NCBI GenBank assembly: GCA_905221105.1
Contig: CAJNBW010000008.1
Location: 36,249 to 100,248 of the forward strand
Length of the DNA stretch: 64,000 bases
DNA from: a bacterium
GTDB lineage: Bacteria; Bacillota; Bacilli; Lactobacillales; Streptococcaceae
Direction of reading: 5' to 3'
Positions 49,985 through 58,486 of the stretch are shown here, one piece after another. The position numbers and the translations under genes were made by a program. Each line of letters begins with the position of its first letter. The stretch's first letter is position 1. The notes beneath the pieces are model-generated. The model made no database searches, was not told the origin of the DNA, and worked only from the letters and a program-made list of their open reading frames with translations.

Positions 49985-50884
49985 ATGGCAACATTTTTGA
50001 TGATTTTTGTGGTGGTTTGTGTGCTCCTATTGGTGATAGTCACACTGAGTACAGTTTATGTGGTTCGTCAGCAGTCGGTGGCGATTATTGAACGCTTTGG
50101 GAAATACCAAAAGGTTGCCAATAGCGGTATTCATATTCGCTTGCCTTTTGGAATTGACTCGATTGCAGCACGAATCCAGTTACGCTTGCTGCAAAGCGAT
50201 ATTGTGGTTGAGACTAAGACCAAGGACAATGTGTTCGTTATGATGAATGTGGCGACTCAGTACCGTGTCAATGAGCAGAGCGTAACAGATGCCTACTATA
50301 AACTCATGCGTCCAGAATCTCAGATTAAATCTTATATAGAAGATGCCCTTCGCTCTTCTGTTCCAAAATTAACTTTGGATGAATTGTTTGAGAAAAAAGA
50401 TGAGATTGCCCTTGAAGTCCAGCACCAAGTAGCGGAAGAAATGACAACTTACGGTTATATTATCGTGAAAACCTTGATTACCAAGGTCGAACCAGATGCA
50501 GAAGTTAAGCAATCCATGAATGAAATCAATGCGGCGCAACGCAAGCGGGTCGCAGCGCAAGAATTGGCGGAAGCCGATAAGATTAAAATCGTTACTGCAG
50601 CAGAAGCAGAAGCAGAAAAAGACCGCCTTCATGGTGTGGGGATTGCTCAACAACGTAAGGCGATTGTGGATGGATTGGCAGAGTCTATCACTGAACTCAA
50701 GGAAGCCAATGTTGGCATGACAGAAGAGCAAATCATGTCCATTCTTTTGACCAACCAGTATTTGGACACCTTGAATACCTTTGCTTCTAAAGGAAATCAA
50801 ACTATCTTTTTACCAAATACGCCAAATGGTGTAGATGATATCCGTACACAAATCTTGTCAGCCCTCCGTGCTGAGAAGAAATAA
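49985..50884 (+). CDS. SPFH/band 7 domain membrane protein
   Basis: A 299-residue stomatin-like protein. It has an N-terminal membrane helix (about 4-25), then the band 7 domain (about 25-200: VRQQSVAIIERFGKYQKVANSGIHIRLPFG) and a helical Ala/Glu-rich segment (about 195-250) that promotes oligomerisation. Such proteins organise membrane microdomains; the streptococcal role is unknown. The ATG at 49985 follows GGAGGTCG. It is monocistronic with its own terminator. Confidence 0.9.
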   Translation: MATFLMIFVVVCVLLLVIVTLSTVYVVRQQSVAIIERFGKYQKVANSGIHIRLPFGIDSIAARIQLRLLQSDIVVETKTKDNVFVMMNVATQYRVNEQSVTDAYYKLMRPESQIKSYIEDALRSSVPKLTLDELFEKKDEIALEVQHQVAEEMTTYGYIIVKTLITKVEPDAEVKQSMNEINAAQRKRVAAQELAEADKIKIVTAAEAEAEKDRLHGVGIAQQRKAIVDGLAESITELKEANVGMTEEQIMSILLTNQYLDTLNTFASKGNQTIFLPNTPNGVDDIRTQILSALRAEKK

Positions 50885-50885
50885 T

Positions 50886-50917
50886 AGACTAAAGAGCTTG
50901 GCAACAGGCTCTTTTTG
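50886..50917 (+). terminator. SPFH gene terminator
   Basis: AAAGAGC / GCTCTTT stem with T5, just after the stop. Confidence 0.82.
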
Positions 50918-51002
50918 CATTACCCTTGTAGCTTTGAGGACTAAATCCTCCTCCACAAATTATAGAATCTTTTCTGAGTATTTAGGGAGTGATGGAGGAA
51001 GT

Positions 51003-51032
51003 GTTGAAAGCGCTTTTGTTTTGTGCTATAGT
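51003..51032 (+). promoter_or_regulatory. cre-controlled promoter of the GH2-GH29 operon
   Basis: TTGAAA (51004-51009), a 17-bp spacer, then TATAGT (51027-51032) with extended TGC. TTGAAAGCGCTTTTG (51004-51018) is a near-perfect CcpA cre covering the -35, so glucose repression is expected. Confidence 0.82.
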
Positions 51033-51067
51033 CAAGTAAATCGAATCGTTTAAAGAGGAATGCTTGC

Positions 51068-54000
51068 ATGAGAAGAGAAGAAGTTTTACGAAATCACTGG
51101 TTTTTTAGCCAGGAGGTGGGGAAAGAAGAGGCCTTGGCGCCGGATTTTCAGAGGGAAAATTGGCAAGCGATTCAAGTGCCGCATGACTGGAGTATTTATA
51201 ATGATTTTGACCATTATTCGCCAGCGCAAAATGAGGGTGGCCAGCTAAATGGGGGTCAGGCCTGGTACCGGACGCAGTTTTACTTGGAAGAAGATGCCAG
51301 TCTTGTTTCGGTGCGTTTGCTCTTTGATGGGGTTTACATGAATGCCCAAGTCTATATCAACGGGCAAGTGCTGGGCTATTATCCCAATGGCTATACACCT
51401 TTTGCTTATGATATCACGCCTTATCTAAGAAACGATGGGACGGCCAACCAGCTTGCGGTTTTTGTGGAAAATCAGCAACCTAGCAGTCGTTGGTACTCGG
51501 GTAGCGGTATTTATCGAGAAGTGAAGTTGTTGGTCACAGATTCGGTGCATCTGGATTTGTATGGGATTAAGATAGTAAGTCACAAGCTTAAGGAGCAAAG
51601 GCAATCTTGGGTGGAAACCCAGCTTGAAAGCAAGGTTTCAAATGATGGGACTCAATCCGTTTCGATATATTTAGAACAGAGTATCTGGTATGAAGGGCAG
51701 CAACTGTCAGACTGGCAGGCGACAGACTCTGTAGTGATTGAGTCTGGGGACAAATATTCTTTCCAACAAGCCATATCAATTTTCCAACCTTTGCTTTGGG
51801 ATATTGATCATCCCCACCTTTACCAATTGAAGACTCGTCTTTACAAAAATGGCATTTTGGTTGATGAAGAAGAGGAGACTTTTGGTTACCGCTATATGGA
51901 TTGGCAAGCGAATAATGGCTTCTTTCTAAATGGTCGCTGGTTGAAGATTCATGGAGTTTGTCTGCACCATGACTACGGAGCGCTGGGAGCTGTGGAAAAC
52001 AGGTCAGCTGCAGAGAGACGCTTGCGCCAGATGAAGGAAATGGGAGTCAATGCTATCCGAATTACCCATAATCCAGCTAGTAGCATTTTGCTGGATGTGG
52101 CTGCCAAAATGGGGCTACTCATCCAAGAAGAAGCCTTTGATACCTGGTATGGAGGCAAGAAAGAATATGACTATGGTCGCTTTTTTGAGGAAGAAGCGAC
52201 TCATCCAGAAGCGAAAGCAGGCGATTTCTGGTCGGATTACGATTTGCGCACCATGATTGAGCGTGGCAAGAACAATCCAGCGATTTTTATGTGGTCTTTG
52301 GGAAATGAAGTCAGCGAAGCAAATGGAGATGCTCATTCATTGAAGACTATCAAACGCTTGCTAGAAAGGGTCAAGGAAGTGGATGATAGTCGTTTTGTGA
52401 CCATGGGAATGGATCAGTTCCGCTTCGGAGATGGTTCTGGAGGTCATGAAAAGATTGCTGATTTGCTGGATGTGGTGGGTTTGAATTACTCGGAAGACAA
52501 TATTGATGGGATTCGCAAAAGACATCCCAAGTGGCGACTTTACGGGTCTGAAACCTCATCGGCTACACGGACGCGTGAGAGCTATTTTCGCCCAGATAAG
52601 GAATGGGTTGGGGATAATCGCCGCGTGAGGAATTTTGAACAGTCAGACTATGGAAATGATCGGGTTCCTTGGGGGAAGACGGCGACGGCTTCTTGGATAG
52701 CAGATAGAAATCGGCTAGACTATGCGGGGCAGTTTATCTGGACAGGAGTGGACTATATCGGTGAGCCGACTCCTTGGCACAACCAAAATGACACGCCTGT
52801 AAAGAGTTCCTATTTTGGGATTGTGGACACAGCAGGGATTCCTAAAAATGACTATTATCTCTATCAAAGTCAGTGGGTGGACCTAGATCAGCAGTCTATG
52901 GTTCATATCCTGCCCCACTGGAATTGGGAAATCCACAAGAGTTATCAACAAGTTGTGGATAAGTATGGGGATATCCCTGTTAGAGTGTATTCAAATGCTG
53001 GTTCTGTAGAGCTATTTCTTAATGGAAAATCCCAAGGTAGGAAGACTTTTCAGGAAAAATGGACTTCAGATGGCAGAAAATACCAAGAGGGACAAGGTTC
53101 TGGCCACCTCTATCTCGAATGGCGTTTGCCTTATCAACCAGGAGAATTGCATGCTGTAGCCTATGACTGTCAAGGTCAGCTTGTGGCAGAAGATAGGGTG
53201 GTGACTGCAGGTAAGCCAGCCAAAATCGGGTTACATGCCGAGAAATCACAACTGGAGCCAGATGGGCAAGACCTCCTTTATCTCTATTTTGATGTATTGG
53301 ACCAAGCTGGAAATTGGGTGCCGAGTGCTTCCAATCAGATTCATTTTAAAATTGAAGGCCCTGCTCGCATTGTAGGTGTGGATAATGGTAGGCAGGCTAG
53401 TCGTGAACGTTACCAAGCCCAGAAAAATGGTCGGTTTAAGCGGAAAGCCTTTCATGGCAGAGGTGTCCTCTTAGTTCAGAGCTTGGAGCAGGTAGGTCAA
53501 GTGAGAGTAAAGGCCAGTGCTAGGGGGCTAGAGTCAGCAAGTTTTGATATCTTAGTGGGAGATGCTTTGGCTACCCAACCAGTGAAAAATAAGCGCTTAT
53601 TTGAGATTCGAGTGGACAAGCAGGTAGGATTACAAGAAGGGGATTCCCCAGCTATTGGACTTTATCCACAAACTGTGGATAACCCTGTGAACAAGGTGGG
53701 GAATAGTGAAGTGATTTGGGAGACGAGTGGTAGTGCCCACGCCATTATCAAGCAGGGAGTGCTTCATTGCTTGTCTGCAGGCGACTTGGCTATCCGAGCC
53801 ATGTATCAAGGTAAGATCTATCAAATTTATTTGCAGGTCGCAAAAAATACCTCGCTAGGGCAGGCGGTTTCTGTACGACCACTTCGCTTGTATACAGATA
53901 GGGGGACTTATCCACAACTACCGTTCTCGGTCTTGGTGGACTATGAGTCAGGCGGTGCAAAACGGGTCAAGGTTGTCTGGGAGGAAATTCCTAAAGAAGC

Positions 54001-54856
54001 TTTGGAAAGCTTTCATGAATTTACGGTATCTGGTCATCTGGAAGGATTGGATCTAAAGGCTTCTGCTCAGGTTTGTGTCCAGGGGATTTGCGCTATTGAG
54101 CCTGAAAAGGTTTGGACGCTTATCAAGGAAGCCCCACACTTACCAGACCGAGTCAAGCTAGTTTTATCAGATGGCAGACGAGATACGGCCAAGGTGACTT
54201 GGGATGAACTCGAACCTCAAATCTATGCTCAGGTAGGAGAATGTGTTCTCACAGGGCAGGTAGCGGGTTGTGAGTTGCCAGCAACAGTCACCATTCATGT
54301 GACAGATGCAAGTGTAGATGGGGAAGTCATTTCCAATCAATGGACAGGGTCCAATCTGCCTCTGGTCTTTGCTTCTCACTCAGAACCGAATCACCCAGCC
54401 TCATATCTCAATGACAAGGTCATTGCTCGGAAGAAATCGACAGCCAATACTTGGATTGCTAAGTCAGAGCAAGCCAGCGTGGGCATTCTTTTTGGAGATG
54501 CAGGGATTTTAAAACCGCGATTTGTGGATAACGTGACCTTGTATTATGTTGAAAATAAAGAATATGTGGCTGTTGAGCCGACCTTTATTGATTATTACAT
54601 AGGGAATGAGCCTAGCTTACCCCGGACTCCAAATCATTTGGATAAGGATTCTCTGCTCAAGCAAGAGGAGAATTGGCTCCCTGTATCAGCTATCCGAAAA
54701 GTTTCAAGCGACAAGGATGAAGAGCTTCGTTTTGAATTTGATAAGGTAGAGACTTATGTCCTTCGTCTTCGATTTGAAGGCTTGGCAAGCCCTCTAGCGT
54801 TAACAGAATTGCAAGTACATGCCAAAAAAGTGAAGAAAAATGTAGATAGGAAATAG
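51068..54856 (+). CDS. Glycoside hydrolase family 2 (beta-galactosidase type), cytoplasmic
   Basis: A 1262-residue GH2 enzyme. In order: N-terminal sugar-binding jelly roll (about 1-165), Ig-like domain (about 170-275), and TIM barrel (about 285-600) with acid/base Glu414 (WSLGNEVSE) and nucleophile Glu495 (LYGSETSSA). After DUF4982-like and Ig-like domains (about 610-1060) comes a C-terminal beta-rich, carbohydrate-binding-like region (about 1080-1250). There is no signal peptide or LPXTG, so it is probably intracellular, unlike BgaA. It is followed 1 bp later by a fucosidase gene. Beta-galactosidase is the likeliest activity; other GH2 activities are possible. Confidence 0.85.
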   Translation: MRREEVLRNHWFFSQEVGKEEALAPDFQRENWQAIQVPHDWSIYNDFDHYSPAQNEGGQLNGGQAWYRTQFYLEEDASLVSVRLLFDGVYMNAQVYINGQVLGYYPNGYTPFAYDITPYLRNDGTANQLAVFVENQQPSSRWYSGSGIYREVKLLVTDSVHLDLYGIKIVSHKLKEQRQSWVETQLESKVSNDGTQSVSIYLEQSIWYEGQQLSDWQATDSVVIESGDKYSFQQAISIFQPLLWDIDHPHLYQLKTRLYKNGILVDEEEETFGYRYMDWQANNGFFLNGRWLKIHGVCLHHDYGALGAVENRSAAERRLRQMKEMGVNAIRITHNPASSILLDVAAKMGLLIQEEAFDTWYGGKKEYDYGRFFEEEATHPEAKAGDFWSDYDLRTMIERGKNNPAIFMWSLGNEVSEANGDAHSLKTIKRLLERVKEVDDSRFVTMGMDQFRFGDGSGGHEKIADLLDVVGLNYSEDNIDGIRKRHPKWRLYGSETSSATRTRESYFRPDKEWVGDNRRVRNFEQSDYGNDRVPWGKTATASWIADRNRLDYAGQFIWTGVDYIGEPTPWHNQNDTPVKSSYFGIVDTAGIPKNDYYLYQSQWVDLDQQSMVHILPHWNWEIHKSYQQVVDKYGDIPVRVYSNAGSVELFLNGKSQGRKTFQEKWTSDGRKYQEGQGSGHLYLEWRLPYQPGELHAVAYDCQGQLVAEDRVVTAGKPAKIGLHAEKSQLEPDGQDLLYLYFDVLDQAGNWVPSASNQIHFKIEGPARIVGVDNGRQASRERYQAQKNGRFKRKAFHGRGVLLVQSLEQVGQVRVKASARGLESASFDILVGDALATQPVKNKRLFEIRVDKQVGLQEGDSPAIGLYPQTVDNPVNKVGNSEVIWETSGSAHAIIKQGVLHCLSAGDLAIRAMYQGKIYQIYLQVAKNTSLGQAVSVRPLRLYTDRGTYPQLPFSVLVDYESGGAKRVKVVWEEIPKEALESFHEFTVSGHLEGLDLKASAQVCVQGICAIEPEKVWTLIKEAPHLPDRVKLVLSDGRRDTAKVTWDELEPQIYAQVGECVLTGQVAGCELPATVTIHVTDASVDGEVISNQWTGSNLPLVFASHSEPNHPASYLNDKVIARKKSTANTWIAKSEQASVGILFGDAGILKPRFVDNVTLYYVENKEYVAVEPTFIDYYIGNEPSLPRTPNHLDKDSLLKQEENWLPVSAIRKVSSDKDEELRFEFDKVETYVLRLRFEGLASPLALTELQVHAKKVKKNVDRK

Positions 54857-54857
54857 T

Positions 54858-56546
54858 ATGGTAAGAGAAATAAAACCGCAGGGGCCCTTGCCTAGTCAGG
54901 CCCAGCTAGCTTATTTAGAGGATGAACTAGCAGCCTTTATCCATTTTGGGCTCAATACCTTTTATGACCAGGAATGGGGGACAGGTCAGGAGGATCCTGA
55001 ATGCTTTAACCCGACACAGTTAGATGCGCGTGAGTGGGTTCGCGTACTCAAGGAAACGGGCTTTAAGAAGTTGATTTTGGTGGTCAAGCACCACGACGGC
55101 TTTGTCCTCTATCCGACAGCCCACACAGATTATTCGGTCAAGAGCAGTCCTTGGAGGAATGGAGAAGGGGACTTGCTCCTTGAAGTTTCCCAAGCTGCCA
55201 CAGAGTTTAATATGGATATGGGGGTCTACCTATCACCCTGGGATGCCCACAGCCCCCTCTATCATGTGAACCGAGAAGCGGACTATAATGCCTATTATCT
55301 GGCACAGCTGAAGGAAATCCTATCAAATCCTGCCTATGGGAATGGAGGGAAATTTGCTGAGGTCTGGATGGATGGTGCCAGAGGAGAGGGCGCTCAAAAG
55401 GTCAATTATGAATTTGAAAAATGGTTTGAAACCATTAGGGACCTGCAGAGAGATTGCTTGATTTTTTCAACAGAAGGCACCAGTATACGCTGGATTGGCA
55501 ATGAAAGAGGGTATGCAGGTGATCCTCTATGGCAAAAGGTGAATCCTGACAAACTAGGGACAGAAGTAGAGTTGGACTATCTTCAGCATGGGGATCCTTC
55601 AGGCACGATTTTTTCAATTGGTGAGGTAGATGTTTCCATCCGGCCGGGCTGGTTTTACCATGAGGATCAAGATCCTAAGTCACTTGAGGAGTTGGTCGAA
55701 ATCTACTTCCACTCGGTGGGGAGGGGCACACCTCTCTTACTCAATATTCCGCCTAATAAAGATGGCCTCTTTGATGATAAGGATATTGAACGCCTCTATG
55801 AATTTGCTGCCTACCGTGACGCGCTCTATAAAGAAGATTTGGCTCTGGGAGCCAAGGTATCTAGTCCTGCTCTTTCCGCAGACTTTGCTTGTCATCATCT
55901 GACAGATGGCCTTGAGATCAGCTCTTGGGCAAGCGATGTAGACTTGCCAATCCAGTTAGAACTCGATTTAGGGGCACCTAAAACTTTCGATGTGCTTGAG
56001 TTAAGAGAAGATTTGAAGCAGGGGCAACGAATCGCAGCTTTTTATGTGCAAGTAGAGGTGGATTGCGTCTGGCAAGAATTTGGTACGGGTTTCACAGTTG
56101 GTCATAAGCGCCTCTTGCGAGGTCCACTAGTAGAGGCGCAAAAGTTGCGCGTGATGATTACGGAGGCACAAGATTTGCCCGTTTTAACAAAAATTTCACT
56201 TTATAAAACTCCTAGCTTAGCAAACAAAGAAGTTGTTCAGGGCCTAGCATTTGCAGAAAAAAGTCTAGCTGTGGCAAAGGGAGAGACTCTTCATTTTAGG
56301 GTTGAACGTAGCGAAAGTAGTACTCCTTTGGAAGCTAAGATTTCGATTCAACCGGGTACAGGTGTTCATGGCGTCGCCTATCAGGATGAGATTCAATTCC
56401 TTCAATTTCAAGCTGGGGAGAGCAAAAAAGACCTGACCATACCAACCCTGTATTTTGCTGCCGACAAGACCTTGGATTTTTATCTGAATCTGACTGTTGA
56501 TGGACAGTTGGTTGATCAAGCTCATATTTTAGTTGAAACGAGATAA
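54858..56546 (+). CDS. Alpha-L-fucosidase, glycoside hydrolase family 29
   Basis: A 562-residue GH29 enzyme. The catalytic barrel (about 20-320) contains LILVVKHHDGFVLYPT and the nucleophile Asp172 in AEVWMDGARGEG. A discoidin-like (F5/8 C type) domain follows (about 330-460), then a C-terminal beta domain (about 465-562). It has no signal peptide. Its start is 1 bp after the GH2 stop, so both are translated from one CcpA-controlled transcript. Together they could degrade imported fucosylated galactosides from host glycans. Confidence 0.88.
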   Translation: MVREIKPQGPLPSQAQLAYLEDELAAFIHFGLNTFYDQEWGTGQEDPECFNPTQLDAREWVRVLKETGFKKLILVVKHHDGFVLYPTAHTDYSVKSSPWRNGEGDLLLEVSQAATEFNMDMGVYLSPWDAHSPLYHVNREADYNAYYLAQLKEILSNPAYGNGGKFAEVWMDGARGEGAQKVNYEFEKWFETIRDLQRDCLIFSTEGTSIRWIGNERGYAGDPLWQKVNPDKLGTEVELDYLQHGDPSGTIFSIGEVDVSIRPGWFYHEDQDPKSLEELVEIYFHSVGRGTPLLLNIPPNKDGLFDDKDIERLYEFAAYRDALYKEDLALGAKVSSPALSADFACHHLTDGLEISSWASDVDLPIQLELDLGAPKTFDVLELREDLKQGQRIAAFYVQVEVDCVWQEFGTGFTVGHKRLLRGPLVEAQKLRVMITEAQDLPVLTKISLYKTPSLANKEVVQGLAFAEKSLAVAKGETLHFRVERSESSTPLEAKISIQPGTGVHGVAYQDEIQFLQFQAGESKKDLTIPTLYFAADKTLDFYLNLTVDGQLVDQAHILVETR

Positions 56547-56622
56547 AATAACTTCACAATTCATTTCCTTTTCGAATAAATAGATAGAACCATCGAATCT
56601 AGCAAAATTAGATTTAAAAATA

Positions 56623-56640
56623 TGGTATAATAGAAGGAGG
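56623..56640 (+). promoter_or_regulatory. Extended -10 and ribosome site of the Rpn-family gene
   Basis: TGG TATAAT (56623-56631) is followed at once by AGAAGGAGG (56632-56640), so the ribosome site lies at the predicted transcript 5' end. No -35 is clear. Confidence 0.55.
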
Positions 56641-56646
56641 AAATGG

Positions 56647-57561
56647 ATGACTTTAAGACATCCGGGCATCAGCCCGACCAATGATTTGGTAGCTAAGAAG
56701 ATTTTCAGCAATCCAGAAATCACTTGTCAATTTATTCGCGATATGCTGGACTTACCAGCCAAAAATGTAACCATTTTGGAGGGGAGTAACATTCACGTCT
56801 TGCCTTCCCTGCCTTATTCAACCCAAGATTTCTACACTAGCATAGATGTCTTGGCGGAGTTGGATAATGGTACTCAAGTTATTATCGAAATACAAGTTCA
56901 TCATCAGAATTTTTTCATTAATCGTCTGTGGGCTTACTTGTGCAGTCAGGTTAATCAAAATCTAGAAAAAATTCGCCAACGTGAAGATGATACACATCAG
57001 AGTTACAAACACATCGCACCCGTTTATGCCATCGCAATTGTCGATAGTAATTATTTCTCAGATGACCTGGCTTTTCATAGTTTTAGCATGCGAGAGGATT
57101 CGACAGGTGAGGTTTTAACCATCACAAACAATGGACAAGAAAACCATCTAGTCAAGATGGCATTTTTGGAATTAAAAAAATATAGAGAAACCAGCAAAGA
57201 CGAGGTTCGTAAACCGTGGTTGGAGTTTTTCGGGAATAAGCCCTTTACCCAAGAACCCGAGCGAGCCATCAGCCAAGCAGACCAACTGCTAGACTACAAG
57301 AGCTGGTCCGAGGAGGACAGGAAAATGTTTAGTGAACAGCGCAGACGCGAAGAACAAGCCTTGTTAGCACAGGACTATGCCTTGGAACAAGCTGAGGAAA
57401 AAGGTTTAGAGCGGGGACTAGAGCGTGGTCGAGCTGAAGGTGGTTTCGCGATGTTAGCAAATCTAGTCCGTCAAGGTCTGCTGCCATCTGAGGTTGCCAG
57501 TCAGCAGTTGGGTATGTCAGTATCTGAGTTTGAGGCACTGCTGAAAGACTATCATAAATAA
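56647..57561 (+). CDS. Rpn family PD-(D/E)XK nuclease/putative transposase
   Basis: A 304-residue protein of the Rpn recombination-promoting nuclease/PDDEXK transposase family. The N-terminal core has NDLVAKKIFSNPE, then the nuclease motif Asp in STQDFYTSIDVLAEL and the VIIEIQVHHQ segment (E-x-Q variant). The C-terminal third is a coiled coil with EKGLERGLERGRAEGG, then a short SEVASQQLGMSVSEFE domain. It is common in streptococci in several copies. A partial copy follows at once. Confidence 0.85.
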   Translation: MTLRHPGISPTNDLVAKKIFSNPEITCQFIRDMLDLPAKNVTILEGSNIHVLPSLPYSTQDFYTSIDVLAELDNGTQVIIEIQVHHQNFFINRLWAYLCSQVNQNLEKIRQREDDTHQSYKHIAPVYAIAIVDSNYFSDDLAFHSFSMREDSTGEVLTITNNGQENHLVKMAFLELKKYRETSKDEVRKPWLEFFGNKPFTQEPERAISQADQLLDYKSWSEEDRKMFSEQRRREEQALLAQDYALEQAEEKGLERGLERGRAEGGFAMLANLVRQGLLPSEVASQQLGMSVSEFEALLKDYHK

Positions 57562-57563
57562 GG

Positions 57564-57938
57564 CCTAAAAAATACAGAGAAACCAGCAAATATAGTATTC
57601 GCAAACCATGGTTAGAGTTTTTCGGGAATAAGCCCTTTACCCAAGAACCCGAGCGAGCCATCAGCCAAGCAGACCAACTGCTAGACTACAAGAGCTGGTC
57701 CGAGGAGGACAGGAAAATGTTTAGTGAACAACGCAGACGTGAAGAACAAGCCTTATTAGCACAGGACTATGCCTTGGAACAAGCTGAGGAAAAAGGTTTA
57801 GAGCGGGGACTAGAGTGTGGTCGAGCTGAAGGTGGTTTCGCGATGTTAGCAAATCTAGTCCGTCAAGGTTTGCTAACACCTGAGATTGCAAGTCAGCAGC
57901 TGGGAATGAGCGTCTCTGAATTTGAGACACTGTTGTAA
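57564..57938 (+). pseudogene. Partial tandem copy of the Rpn-family gene (3' third)
   Basis: From about 57570 the sequence repeats the 3' third of the gene before it (57177-57558) at ~90% or better identity. The reading frame is open without a start codon until ATG 57717. It encodes KYRETSKYSIRKPWLEFFGNK..., then the coiled coil and the end domain. The N-terminal nuclease core is absent. A 74-residue peptide from 57717 could be made but is probably a remnant of duplication or recombination. Confidence 0.85.
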
Positions 57939-57949
57939 ATAGTAAAAAA

Positions 57950-57984
57950 TGACATGTTATCGCATAAGATAGCATGTTTTGTGT
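57950..57984 (+). terminator. Terminator after the Rpn remnant
   Basis: ACATGTTATC / GATAGCATGT stem with one mismatch, then TTTTGTG. Confidence 0.75.
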
Positions 57985-58315
57985 TTGTACTCTTTAGGTG
58001 GCTCTCCAAGGTCAGGTCATCGTCTTTTGGCTGTAGTTATGTAGTCTAGCCAATTGTGACCTATCTATGAGTAGCTTTCTGATTGTCTTAAGTATATTAT
58101 TTTTACGAATGATTTCTTTTTTTAAAGTTGGAATAGATGGTTTCATGTTTCAAACTGATATATTTTACCTTTGCCAAGAAATATATGCGCTAACTTTCCG
58201 AATGGCAGATGAATAGCAAAGTATCAACATATAATAATCTTTGAACTATTTATTTATAAAAATGTGAAAAAATGCGAAATGGAATTTTCTGAAAATTGCC
58301 TACATTCCCAAAACG
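57985..58315. other. Intergenic stretch without recognised gene
   Basis: AT-rich sequence between the Rpn remnant and the surface-protein promoter. I see no gene, repeat or clear hairpin in it. Confidence 0.5.
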
Positions 58316-58329
58316 TTTTTTTTTTTTTT
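58316..58329. repeat. Homopolymer T14 tract
   Basis: Fourteen consecutive T, 23 bp upstream of the -35 of the surface-protein gene. Such tracts are prone to slippage and could alter promoter output. Confidence 0.9.
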
Positions 58330-58352
58330 GCGAAAATTCAAAGTCAAATAAC

Positions 58353-58381
58353 TTGCATATATATTAAAAATAAAGTAGAAT
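58353..58381 (+). promoter_or_regulatory. Promoter of the YSIRK surface-protein gene
   Basis: TTGCAT (58353-58358), a 17-bp spacer, then TAGAAT (58376-58381). It gives a ~100-nt leader. Confidence 0.72.
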
Positions 58382-58395
58382 AGTTAATGTAGAAA

Positions 58396-58452
58396 CTTAC
58401 ATTGAATATCATTATTAGCCGTTGCTTTCGTAGACGGCTAGTTTCATGTAAG
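58396..58452 (+). other. Structured 5' leader of the surface-protein mRNA
   Basis: The outer stem CTTACAT (58396-58402)/ATGTAAG (58446-58452) encloses an inner perfect stem TAGCCGT (58416-58422)/ACGGCTA (58434-58440). There is no T run after it, so it is not a terminator. It lies between the promoter and the ribosome site (AAGGAG, ~58470-58475) and may affect mRNA stability or translation. Confidence 0.65.
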
Positions 58453-58486
58453 AAAACATAAACTTCTAAAAGGAGATCCTAAATTA

